Shown in pieces: positions 1 through 7,515 of a stretch of DNA of 17,852 nt. The notes below the pieces were generated by a model. It saw only the letters and a list, made by a program, of their open reading frames with translations, searched no databases and was not told the origin of the DNA. The stretch's first letter is position 1. Every line of letters begins with the position of its first letter. The stretch is taken from the NCBI GenBank assembly GCA_964344165.1, contig CAYFMH010000030.1, positions 1 through 17,852 of the forward strand, given 5' to 3'. Origin of the DNA: CAYFMH01 sp964344165. GTDB lineage: Bacteria > Patescibacteriota > Gracilibacteria > UBA4473. Both the position numbers and the translations under genes were made by a program.

Positions 1-37
1 GATCGCTCTTGCTTTTATCAGACTTTTATTGGTGAGA

Positions 38-1531
38 TCATGAACAGGCTCTAAGCGAATTTGGAGCTGATTTACAGTCTCTGCTTGGCTTCGCTGGTTT
101 TTCTTGTGCTGGAGGTTCTGGGGCTGGGCCGAGAAAGTCAATATTGATAATAAATCTGACAATCGTGTAAGCCAGGATGGCGATAATAGAACCTAAGATA
201 GCCCAAACGATAATATCTCGTCCTTTTTGGAGTCTTTCTGTGTCGCCCATACTGATAAGATAAAAAATCCCGCCCACGATAACCATTAGCACCGAAAGTC
301 CTAAGACAAATACTAACAAACTGCTGGTCACAGAAGGGATGAGTTTTTTTGTTACATAGCAGAGCGCTTGCTGAGCAGAATCTGGTCCTGGCAATATTCC
401 CATCCCACTAAAGACTGGTGGGGCATTTGCCCCCAAAACTTCACATGGATCTATCTCATCTCCTATGACATCTGTACAACTATAACTATCAGTACAATAC
501 CCCTTCATTCCACTACTTGCCGTCGAACACTGGCTTGCACAAGTAATATTCGCTTCATCCCAGACTTCTCCGGGCGGGCATTTGTTTTCACTGTCTTCTG
601 TGTCTGACTCATCTGCTTCTGCTGTCCCCGCCATTGGAGTCCCTTCGATGGCCGCCTCGGCCAGACAATCTTCTGGATTATTTCCATCTGCTGTACAGAT
701 TTCATCCACACATTGTCCCTTGTAGCAGCTTACATTTTGTGGCTCCATACCGGTTTTTTGCGCGCATTCTTCGTTTTTGGTACATTTGATCCCGGTGGCG
801 CTGGGAGAGGCCGGAGTGGTTTCTTTTGTGGGTTCTGGGGTTTTATCACAAGAGCTAGAATCTTTCGCTTTTTCGTATTCTGCCAGAGCAGCTTTCGATT
901 CGCTTTCAATTCGTGCAGCTAATTTTGTTAGGGGCTTAGACAGGTTCGTGGCTTTTTGTGCAATTTCTCTTGCTTGTAAAGCGTCATTTTTATTTTTTAC
1001 TATTTTACTATTTAACAGAAAAGAGCTTGTTCCGTCAGAGAACTTAATCATTCCATCTCGTAAACTACGGTCTTTGTTGAAGTTCCCGGAGAGATTACTA
1101 TTTTTACTTGTAATGGTGAAAAATCCCTGTTTAATTCTTGTTCCTTCGTAAAAGTCCCCATAAAGAGCTCCTTCTTGACTTATGTAGGTGTATCGATTTT
1201 CCGGGTCTTTTTGCGTAGAGATGTAGGCACCTTTTTTTGTAATTTCTATTTGTTCCATTTGGCCAGAGTCATCTAACATTTTCATGTATTCAGGTAGGCC
1301 AGTAGAAGATTTTTTTGTTGGATGAACGGCATATTCTATGTTCGTTGGAGTCCAGAGTGTTTTTTGTTCTGGATCTTTCATTTTGACCATTGTTCCTTTT
1401 TTTTCTCCGTTTTGGACTTCAAAAAAGTTGGAGCAGCCAACTCTTTTTAATTCTGGACCAGAGGCTTCCACATGACCAATGCCGAAAATGAACAAAGCTC
1501 CGAAAAATGATATTAAAAATATTTTTTTCAT
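38..1531 (-). CDS. Secreted Cys-rich protein with C-terminal two-helix VirB2/TrbC-like pilin domain
   Basis: The frame is open from 1687, but I place the start at the ATG at 1531 because it opens a classical signal peptide (MKKIFLISFFGALFIFGIG, likely cleaved near VEA-S). The 52 codons upstream are polar, low-complexity and not protein-like. The mature part has three regions. Residues ~25-190 are Gly/Tyr/Phe-rich and vaguely MORN-like (GALYGDFYEG, LSGNFNKD). A helical, Ala/Lys-rich stretch lies at ~190-225. A Cys-rich linker (~225-385) has at least 14 cysteines in small spaced groups, suggesting disulfides outside the cell. Two membrane helices follow at ~401-425 and ~439-462, joined by a short loop SMGDTERLQKGRD, then a Pro-rich tail. 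The helix-loop-helix is typical of the TrbC/VirB2-like 'pilin' proteins abundant in Patescibacteria. Its role in a surface appendage or secretion is inferred. A 233-bp spacer separates it from rnhB, so it may have its own promoter; I found no convincing one. It ends in TGA. Confidence 0.75.
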   Translation of the reverse strand: MKKIFLISFFGALFIFGIGHVEASGPELKRVGCSNFFEVQNGEKKGTMVKMKDPEQKTLWTPTNIEYAVHPTKKSSTGLPEYMKMLDDSGQMEQIEITKKGAYISTQKDPENRYTYISQEGALYGDFYEGTRIKQGFFTITSKNSNLSGNFNKDRSLRDGMIKFSDGTSSFLLNSKIVKNKNDALQAREIAQKATNLSKPLTKLAARIESESKAALAEYEKAKDSSSCDKTPEPTKETTPASPSATGIKCTKNEECAQKTGMEPQNVSCYKGQCVDEICTADGNNPEDCLAEAAIEGTPMAGTAEADESDTEDSENKCPPGEVWDEANITCASQCSTASSGMKGYCTDSYSCTDVIGDEIDPCEVLGANAPPVFSGMGILPGPDSAQQALCYVTKKLIPSVTSSLLVFVLGLSVLMVIVGGIFYLISMGDTERLQKGRDIIVWAILGSIIAILAYTIVRFIINIDFLGPAPEPPAQEKPAKPSRDCKSAPNSLRACS

Positions 1532-1764
1532 TGTTTTTATTTCGGAACTCTTCCGCCTCGCAAGAGGTAGCTCTGCTGCTGTGGTGGCACCTCGGCACCT
1601 TCTCTCGCTTCCTAGACTTTTCCTGAAGCAAAGGTTTGGGAGGCTGGAGAGCTTGTGATGGTTTCTGGTTTTGAGAGGGGTTTTCATTATTTTGATTCTT
1701 TTCTTTTTCTATCAGATTTCTGAGAAATTTGGAAATTATTTATGAAGAAGTGTGGGAACGTAGA

Positions 1765-2337
1765 TTAAAACAATCTCCCCTGTGTGAGATAAGTCCGGAG
1801 CGGTTCATAGCTCTTGCGATGTTCTGGAATAAAAATTTCCTGATCGAGTAGTGACAAGTGATGCGCACATCCATAACCTTTATTTTTTTCAAAAGCAAAA
1901 TCTGGATATTTTTCAGCGATTTTTTTCATATAATTATCTCGGGTTACTTTGGCGACGATTGAGGCGGCAGAGATTACAGCAATGGTTTCATCTCCTCGGA
2001 TGATATTTTCTGATGCAATCAAAAATTGAAATCCATCACAGCCATCTACCTGTAACTTTTCCGGAGATGATTTTAGGCTGGCGATCGCTCTTTTCATCGC
2101 TTCATTGGTCGCGGGTTTAATCCCTATTTCATCAATTTCTGGGGCAGAGACTGTCCCAACTCCCCAATCACACATAGCTTTGATGGTTTCGAAGAGCTCA
2201 TTTCTTTTTTTCTCAGATAACTGCTTTGAGTCTTGAAAAATATCTCCATTGAAACCATGAGGAAAAATAACCGCCCCGGCGACCACCGGCCCTGCCAGAG
2301 CTCCTCGTCCAGCCTCGTCTACTCCTGCAATAATCAT
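1765..2337 (-). CDS. rnhB: Ribonuclease HII
   Basis: This is RNase HII, which cleaves the RNA strand of RNA-DNA hybrids and removes single ribonucleotides misincorporated in DNA. The N-terminus MIIAGVDEAGRGALAGPVV is the family signature with the first two acidic catalytic residues (Asp7, Glu8). The block AASIVAKVTRDNYM carries another active-site Asp, and GYGCAHH matches the conserved GYGT-x-H region. The length (190 residues) is normal. The frame extends nine codons to a TTG at 2364, but the ATG at 2337 starts exactly where the family does, so I prefer it. It is the third gene of a minus-strand cluster with tyrS and a 134-residue unknown protein, 38 bp after the latter's stop, and is probably co-transcribed. 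No Shine-Dalgarno sequence is visible. The VDGCDGFQF segment where homologues have VDGN is a mild variation. Confidence 0.93.
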   Translation of the reverse strand: MIIAGVDEAGRGALAGPVVAGAVIFPHGFNGDIFQDSKQLSEKKRNELFETIKAMCDWGVGTVSAPEIDEIGIKPATNEAMKRAIASLKSSPEKLQVDGCDGFQFLIASENIIRGDETIAVISAASIVAKVTRDNYMKKIAEKYPDFAFEKNKGYGCAHHLSLLDQEIFIPEHRKSYEPLRTYLTQGRLF

Positions 2338-2375
2338 AAAAATGGAGATTGTTTTAAAATGCAAAGCATTTGCAA

Positions 2376-2780
2376 TTAGTTCCAGCCAATGGTTGATCTA
2401 GCTCTTTTTCGCATTCTTTTTTCTGCTTTTTCGATAAAGTCTTTTGGTGGGTGGTCGATGAGGTCTTGAACAAAGTTTTTGATAAAATTGGCTAGTCCCC
2501 CGCTAGCTTCCAATGGACGATCTTGTGATCGTGTCTCAAAATAATTTTGCAAAAATCTTGCAAAATCTGGCTCATCCGGTCGGACACCGGCTTCTTGGCA
2601 GAGTCGGAGAGCTCCTGCACGAAGAAAAATATAAGCCCTGGAGAGGTCGTCCCCTTTTTCAGAAGCTAAAAGATAGCTCCTTACGTAGGGATCAAATCCC
2701 GCGGCAAAAACCCCAATTCGATCCATAAATTGAATTCCTCGGGGGACATTAGGATGAAAAAAAGAACCAGAACGTTCCAT
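2376..2780 (-). CDS. Conserved-looking hypothetical protein, 134 residues
   Basis: I do not recognise this family. The ATG at 2780 lies three bases after the tyrS stop codon and the stop lies 38 bp before the rnhB ATG, so the gene is embedded in a tight minus-strand operon, the best evidence that it is real. The protein is soluble, with no signal peptide or membrane segment. Its N-terminal part holds MDRIGVFAAGFDPYVRSYLLAS and an LSRAYIFLRAGALRLCQEAG helix that looks amphipathic. The C-terminus is strongly basic (EKAEKRMRKRARS), which could contact RNA or DNA. Its neighbours suggest a translation or nucleic-acid role, but that is only guilt by association. Codon use matches the neighbours (CGA/CGG Arg). 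Confidence 0.75.
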   Translation of the reverse strand: MERSGSFFHPNVPRGIQFMDRIGVFAAGFDPYVRSYLLASEKGDDLSRAYIFLRAGALRLCQEAGVRPDEPDFARFLQNYFETRSQDRPLEASGGLANFIKNFVQDLIDHPPKDFIEKAEKRMRKRARSTIGWN

Positions 2781-2783
2781 ATT

Positions 2784-3959
2784 TTAAGCTTTTATAATTT
2801 TTCCAAATTTTCGTTTTCCGACCTTCAAAATTTGTGGATCATCTGTAATTTTTACCACAAACTGTGGATCAGAAATCTTATCGCCATCCAGAGAAACGCC
2901 GCCGCCCTGTACCATCTGACGCGCTTCAGAGTTGGATCCAGCAAACCCCGTCACTTGTGACATGAGCGTGAGGAGTCCGATTTCTGATTCTGATATTTTG
3001 AATTCTGGTATCTCATCGGGGACGTCTTTTTTTACAAACTTGGTGATGAAATCCTGCTCCGCCAGATTGGCTGACTCCTCATCGTGTAACCAGGTGATGA
3101 TGTGCTTAGCAAGGGCCACTTTTACATTTCGCGGATCATTCGCAATTTGTTTTTTTACCTCGTTTAGATCTTGCTCCGTAAAAATCTCATAGTACTGGAT
3201 CATCACTTCGTCTGGTACAGACATCAGTTTCCCAAACATTTCTTTTGGCTCCTCATTGAGGGCGATAAAATTACCGTAAGATTTACTCATTTTTCGGCCG
3301 TCGGTTCCATTGATGATTGGGGTGCTCAACACGTACTTCTCTCTATCATTATAAACCCGCTGTAGATTTCGCCCCATCAGCATATTGAAGGTCTGATCGG
3401 TTCCTCCTAGTTCCAGATCGACGTCCATCACGACCGAATCATATCCTTGAAGTAGAGGATAAATAATCTCATGTCCAAAGATCGGTTTTCCCCCTTTGAT
3501 TCGCTCCTGAAACATGTCTCGCTCGAGTAGCTGCTGAATCGTTACTTTTCCCATCAGTCGGACCATGTCGGCGTAGCTCAGCTTGTCGAGCCAGTCGCCG
3601 TTGTATCGGACTTCAATTTTTTCGAAGTCTAGGATTTTAGCGGCCTGTGCTTTCCAGTTTTTGAAGTTTTCTTTGATTTCTTCATCCGTGAGGACTGGAC
3701 GAGTGCTATCTCTTCCGGTTGGATCTCCGATCCGGACGGTTCCGTTTCCTACGAGGAGAATCACCTCGTGACCGAGTTCGGCAAATTGCTGTAGTTTTTT
3801 TAGTACTACTCCATGTCCCAGGGTGAGCAGTGATCCGGTTGGATCAATTCCTAGATACAAACGAATTTTTTTCTGTGACATTAGTTCTGCGAGCTTCTCC
3901 TTTTTTGGCAAAATCTCGGCTACTCCACGGGTCAAAACAGTTTCTATTTCGTTGGTCAT
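2784..3959 (-). CDS. tyrS: Tyrosyl-tRNA synthetase
   Basis: TyrRS charges tRNA-Tyr with tyrosine in the cytoplasm. The class I Rossmann signature is present: YLGIDPTGSLLTLGHG (residues ~35-50, TLGH as the HIGH motif) and GRKMSKSYGN (KMSKS at ~223-227). The substrate motif GGTDQTFNMLMGR fits the TyrRS branch with this form rather than GGSDQWGN. The last ~60 residues (TGFAGSNSEARQMVQGGGVSLDG) form an S4-like RNA-binding domain. At 391 residues it has the usual length. The frame opens at 3995, but I use the ATG at 3959 (MTNEIETVL), where homologues normally begin; the 12 extra residues (MESRILLLFQKT) overlap likely promoter sequence. It is the first gene of the tyrS-unknown-rnhB cluster and divergent from the PAP2 fusion gene. 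Confidence 0.95.
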   Translation of the reverse strand: MTNEIETVLTRGVAEILPKKEKLAELMSQKKIRLYLGIDPTGSLLTLGHGVVLKKLQQFAELGHEVILLVGNGTVRIGDPTGRDSTRPVLTDEEIKENFKNWKAQAAKILDFEKIEVRYNGDWLDKLSYADMVRLMGKVTIQQLLERDMFQERIKGGKPIFGHEIIYPLLQGYDSVVMDVDLELGGTDQTFNMLMGRNLQRVYNDREKYVLSTPIINGTDGRKMSKSYGNFIALNEEPKEMFGKLMSVPDEVMIQYYEIFTEQDLNEVKKQIANDPRNVKVALAKHIITWLHDEESANLAEQDFITKFVKKDVPDEIPEFKISESEIGLLTLMSQVTGFAGSNSEARQMVQGGGVSLDGDKISDPQFVVKITDDPQILKVGKRKFGKIIKA

Positions 3960-3981
3960 AGTTTTTTGGAAAAGTAACAAA

Positions 3982-4032
3982 ATCCTACTTTCCAAAAATA
4001 AAAATTCAACTTTCTTTTTTTTCTGTTAAAAT
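3982..4032. promoter_or_regulatory. Candidate divergent promoters for tyrS and the PAP2-kinase gene
   Basis: The 80-bp gap between the two divergent starts must hold both promoters. On the minus strand TTGAAT (4009-4004) and TAGGAT (3987-3982) are separated by 16 bp and would serve tyrS. On the plus strand TAAAAT (4027-4032) lies 7 bp before the GTG at 4040; the only -35 candidate, TTCAAC (4005-4010), is poor and overlaps the minus -35. The short distance implies an almost leaderless plus transcript. Confidence 0.4.
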
Positions 4033-4039
4033 CCAGCTC

Positions 4040-5248
4040 GTGAAATTTTTAAAACAAAAAGTAGAAGAAATAGACTTCACTTCGGTGAAGCGAGAATCTA
4101 TGTGGTGGCTTGGATCGGGTCTTTTTTTGATTGCAGTGGGGAGACTTCTTGATAATTTTGTTTTTCAGTTTTGGGTTCATCAGTGGAGAGACCCTCTTCT
4201 GGATGAAGCGATAGTTTTTTTGACCGAACGATTTATCTGGGTGATTTTGGGACTTTTTGCTTTTGTCACAGCGCTTCGGGTTTGGCAAAATGAAAATCAC
4301 CGAAGCAAGCTCGTACCGGCGGCCTTCTCTGTCGTGACGGCAGGAATTTTGGCCTTTATTTTTAAATCCTTTTTTCATGTGCCGCGGCCGTTTTTTCTCT
4401 ACGAACTAGAACCACTCGTGCATGCCGGATCGTATGGATTTCCTTCAGCGCATACCGCCGTGGCGTTTGCGCTTTTTATTCCTTTTTATCGGATCTGGAA
4501 ACCGATCGGGATCCTCTGGGTGATTTTCGCGATAATGATTGGATTTTCCAGAGTTTATGAAAATGTACATTTCCCGTCGGATATTGCTGGAGGGATTTTG
4601 CTCGGAGGAATGGTGGGAGCCTTCTTTTCACATCCAGAAATTCGTCGGATGGTAGCGCTTCTCTGGGAAGAACAAGAATTCCGAAGGCAGAGCTTCCATT
4701 TTGCTTTTGGTTTCTCTTGTGTGTTTATGCACTGGGCGGGGTTCCTCAGGCTCTGGCAGATTGCTGTGATTTTAGTTTTGGGGTTAATCATTTCTTTTGT
4801 TTCTCAGTACAAAAAAATTCCCCTTGTATCTGATTTGCTCCAATGTTTTGATCGAGCCAGAGATAAAAACTTCCCCGGGCGGGGGGCGTTCTTTTTTCTT
4901 TTGGGCGTGTTTCTTTCGATCCTGATTTTTAACAAAGAAAATATAAAAATCGCCTACGCGGCCATCCTTATTCTGTCGGTCGGGGACTCACTCAATCACC
5001 TTTTTGGGACAAAATTGCAGCGAATAAGATTCCCTTGGAATAAACGAAAAAACATGGTCGGCGTCACACTTGGGATTATTAGTGGAACTTTTGCGGCACA
5101 GTTCTTTGTGCCAATTATCCCAGCTTTTATTGCTTCGGCGATTGCCATATCGCTGGAGACGATGCCCGTCAGGATTGGGAAAATTTATTTGGATGACAAT
5201 GTTTTTGTGCCCTTGGTGGCGGGGAGCATTCTCTGGTTGTTGACGTAG
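4040..5248 (+). CDS. PAP2 lipid phosphatase fused to CTP-dependent polyprenol/phytol kinase-like domain
   Basis: A 402-residue polytopic membrane protein with two recognisable halves. The first (~1-200) is a PAP2-superfamily phosphatase, the fold that dephosphorylates undecaprenyl diphosphate and related lipids. It has KSFFHVPRP (Lys109, Arg115-Pro116), PSAHT (135-139) and SRVYENVHFPSD (Arg171, His177, Asp181), which are the three phosphatase motifs with their catalytic His and Asp. The second (~210-402) matches the SEC59/dolichol kinase/phytol kinase type: RRQSFHFAFG (215-224), PGRGAF (279-284), VGDSLNHLFG (314-323), PWNKRKNMVG (332-341) and LDDNVFVPL (384-392). This family usually phosphorylates an isoprenoid alcohol with CTP. 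The start is GTG at 4040, seven bases after a TAAAAT box, with no Shine-Dalgarno. It is convergent with aspS; no terminator is evident between them. The fused functions suggest interconversion of lipid-carrier phosphate states. The phosphatase half is certain; the kinase half rests on motif recognition alone. Confidence 0.85.
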   Translation: MKFLKQKVEEIDFTSVKRESMWWLGSGLFLIAVGRLLDNFVFQFWVHQWRDPLLDEAIVFLTERFIWVILGLFAFVTALRVWQNENHRSKLVPAAFSVVTAGILAFIFKSFFHVPRPFFLYELEPLVHAGSYGFPSAHTAVAFALFIPFYRIWKPIGILWVIFAIMIGFSRVYENVHFPSDIAGGILLGGMVGAFFSHPEIRRMVALLWEEQEFRRQSFHFAFGFSCVFMHWAGFLRLWQIAVILVLGLIISFVSQYKKIPLVSDLLQCFDRARDKNFPGRGAFFFLLGVFLSILIFNKENIKIAYAAILILSVGDSLNHLFGTKLQRIRFPWNKRKNMVGVTLGIISGTFAAQFFVPIIPAFIASAIAISLETMPVRIGKIYLDDNVFVPLVAGSILWLLT

Positions 5249-5369
5249 CAATGACGAATTATGAATGCAAAATTATGAAGCAAGTATCAGGTATTAAGTG
5301 TCAAGTATTAAGGATTTTGTTTAATCTACAATCTGAAATCCGCATTCTGACTTCAGCATTCCGCATTTG

Positions 5370-7169
5370 TTAGTCTTCTTTCGGCAAAACCTGAATATTT
5401 TGCTCTTCGACTTGCTCTTCGGGCATTGGAGCTGGCGATCCTAGCATGAGGTCGACACCGGATTGGTTTTTTGGGAAGGCAATGACCTCTCGGATATTTG
5501 GTTCGTCGGCAAAAAGCATCGTCACTCGGTCAAAACCCATGGCACATCCTCCGTGGGGAGGACATCCGTATTGAAACGCTTTGAGCATGTGTCCAAACTT
5601 CATCTGGATTTCCTCTTCGTCCATACCGAATACTTCAAAAATTTTGTGCTGTAGTTCTTGCTCGTGGATTCGAATAGACCCCCCCCCTAGTTCTACTCCG
5701 TTGAGTATGATGTCATAGGCATAGGAGCGAATGCGAAATAGTTCTTTTTCATCTTTAGAATTCAATAAATAGAGATCCTCTTTCATTGGCATGGTAAAAG
5801 GGTGATGAACTGCTTTAATGTTTCCTTCTTCTGTCTTTTCAAACATAGGAAAGTCGGTGACCCAGCAATAGCAAAATTCATTTGGAGCCTTTAGATTGAA
5901 TTTGTCTCCCAACGCACTTCGCACGGCTCCCAAGCTCTCGCACACGGTAATGAACTCATCCGCCCCAAAGAAAATCGCGTCGCCTTTTTCTGCCTTTGCG
6001 GCTGCCATGAGGTCTTCGACTTCTTTATCAGAAAAGAACTTCAGAATCGGCGATTTTTTCTCGCCGGTTTCTTTATCGATCAGGATGTAGGCGAGCCCTT
6101 TGGCTCCATGTGTTTTAGCCAACTCGGTCAGATCATCGATTTCTTTTCGGGAGAGTTCTGATGCGCCTTCGGCTCGGAGACACTTCACAACGCCTCCTTT
6201 TTTCACTGCATTGGCAAATACGGCAAATTCTGAGTTTTCAAATACTTGTGTTACATCGACCATTGGCATCTCAAACCGAAGATCGGGCTTGTCTGAACCG
6301 TAGGTTTCCATGGCTTCCTGCCAAGTGAGTCGTCGGAACTTCCCATCCACGAGGTATTTTTTCCATTCTTTTTGCGGGGCACACTTTTCAGTTAACACGT
6401 GAAAGCTCTGTTCGATTACCTCAATTACATCTTCCTGCTCACAAAAACTCATCTCAATCTCATATTGGGTAAATTCTGGTTGCCGGTCTCCCCGCAGATC
6501 CTCATCTCGGAAACATTTTGCGATTTGAAAATATTTATCGATTCCTCCGACCATGAGCAATTGTTTGAGCTGCTGTGGCGACTGAGGAAGGACATAAAAC
6601 TTCCCATGGTGCATTCGGTTTGGCACGAGGTATTCTCGGCTTCCTTCGGGTGTGCCCTTTACCAATTCGGGTGTTTCGATTTCCAAAAACCCTGTTTTAT
6701 CAAAAAAATCACGGATCACCTTTCCCATTTCGTGACGAAGCGTGAGATTTTTTAGTAGTTGTGGTTTTCGCATATCTAGATATCGATATTCCAGCCGAAG
6801 ATCTTCCCTCACTTCTTCATCGGAATCAATTTCAAAAGGTGGGGTTTTGGCCTTGCTCAATACTTTTATTTCATCAATAAAAACCTCGATTTCTCCGGTT
6901 TTTAAATTTTCATTAGTGGCGCCTTCTTGTCTTTTTCGGACGGTTCCCGTGGCCTGGATGACCCACTCTGGGCGGACATCCTCTGCTAGGTGGTGAGCTT
7001 CTGATGATACATCCGGATCAAATACAATCTGGGTCAGTCCGTATCGATCTCGTAGATCAATAAAGATAATTCCGCCGTGATCTCGACGTCGGAATACCCA
7101 GCCGGCGAGGGTGATTTTTTTGCCTTCATCTCTGGCCGTGAGATCGTTGCAGGTGTGAGTTCGGAACAT
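5370..7169 (-). CDS. aspS: Aspartyl-tRNA synthetase, probably nondiscriminating
   Basis: Bacterial-type AspRS of 599 residues, the normal length. An N-terminal OB-fold anticodon-binding domain (GWVFRRRDHGGIIFIDLRDR, ~23-42) is followed by class II motif 2 (FRDEDLRGDRQPEFTQ, 220-235), the bacterial GAD insertion (~300-420) and motif 3 (GGCAMGFDRVTML, ~540-552). It charges tRNA-Asp with aspartate. His31 and Gly83 sit where nondiscriminating bacterial enzymes, which also charge tRNA-Asn, carry His and Gly; discriminating enzymes such as that of E. coli have Leu and a larger residue. If so, Asn-tRNA is completed by the GatCAB amidotransferase, not seen here. The start at 7169 (MFRTHTCNDL) matches homologues. 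No Shine-Dalgarno is visible in the A+T-rich sequence upstream. It stands alone, divergent from the duplicated small gene. Confidence 0.95.
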   Translation of the reverse strand: MFRTHTCNDLTARDEGKKITLAGWVFRRRDHGGIIFIDLRDRYGLTQIVFDPDVSSEAHHLAEDVRPEWVIQATGTVRKRQEGATNENLKTGEIEVFIDEIKVLSKAKTPPFEIDSDEEVREDLRLEYRYLDMRKPQLLKNLTLRHEMGKVIRDFFDKTGFLEIETPELVKGTPEGSREYLVPNRMHHGKFYVLPQSPQQLKQLLMVGGIDKYFQIAKCFRDEDLRGDRQPEFTQYEIEMSFCEQEDVIEVIEQSFHVLTEKCAPQKEWKKYLVDGKFRRLTWQEAMETYGSDKPDLRFEMPMVDVTQVFENSEFAVFANAVKKGGVVKCLRAEGASELSRKEIDDLTELAKTHGAKGLAYILIDKETGEKKSPILKFFSDKEVEDLMAAAKAEKGDAIFFGADEFITVCESLGAVRSALGDKFNLKAPNEFCYCWVTDFPMFEKTEEGNIKAVHHPFTMPMKEDLYLLNSKDEKELFRIRSYAYDIILNGVELGGGSIRIHEQELQHKIFEVFGMDEEEIQMKFGHMLKAFQYGCPPHGGCAMGFDRVTMLFADEPNIREVIAFPKNQSGVDLMLGSPAPMPEEQVEEQNIQVLPKED

Positions 7170-7263
7170 TGTTTTTAATTTAAAGTTTAAAAATCAAAAT
7201 TCAAAATTATGGAATTTTTGATAACCGGGAGGGAGTGTAGAAAAAAAACGCCAGAAGTAAAGT

Positions 7264-7292
7264 TTGACAAAAACATAAAAAAAAAGTAAAAG
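7264..7292 (+). promoter_or_regulatory. Candidate sigma70-type promoter for the repeat-protein gene
   Basis: A perfect TTGACA (7264-7269) is followed after 17 bp by TAAAAG (7287-7292, four of six consensus bases). It would start transcription near 7300, just before the two stem-loops, giving a leader of about 215 nt before the ATG at 7516. The spacer is an A-tract. Confidence 0.45.
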
Positions 7293-7318
7293 ACGTGTTG
7301 TTCTTTGGCATATCGTCT

Positions 7319-7481
7319 TAGCAGGCACTGATCTGTGTTTGATTTTTCTTGATAATGAAAGACCTGAGGCTTCAGTGTTATTCATTTTATTTTAATTTCA
7401 AGCACAGATGTCCTGCCTGCTAGTCAATCAAGCAACTGATTTGATGATACGTTTTTTGTCATTAGCTTTGTTGTTTGATTG
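7319..7481 (+). ncRNA. Structured leader or small RNA: two consecutive long stem-loops
   Basis: First stem-loop, 7319-7422: TAGCAGGCA (7319-7327) pairs with TGCCTGCTA (7414-7422). After a small internal loop, ATCTGTGTTTG (7331-7341) pairs with CAAGCACAGAT (7399-7409) with one G-U. A smaller hairpin sits in the apex (AATGAA/TTCATT around CTGA-GGCT-TCAG, 7354-7386). Second stem-loop: CAATCAAGCAAC (7425-7436) pairs with GTTGTTTGATTG (7470-7481), eleven Watson-Crick pairs and one wobble. Both lie between a candidate promoter and the Shine-Dalgarno of the gene at 7516. I do not recognise a riboswitch class. It could be a cis-regulatory leader, a free small RNA, or, for the first element, a small MITE-like inverted repeat bounded by TA. 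The pairings are seen; the role is unknown. Confidence 0.55.
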
Positions 7482-7515
7482 CAATTCAGATGAACTCGGA
7501 AGAGGAGACAATTAG

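Noticed and set aside
1532..1687. In-frame N-terminal extension of the pilin-like protein from an ATG at 1687
   Set aside because: The 52 residues are polar and irregular and would bury a clear signal peptide starting at 1531. The DNA holds small inverted repeats (for example around 1716-1728 just beyond) more typical of a leader.
2364..2366. TTG at 2364 as the rnhB start
   Set aside because: The ATG at 2337 begins exactly at the family N-terminus; the nine extra codons add nothing recognisable.
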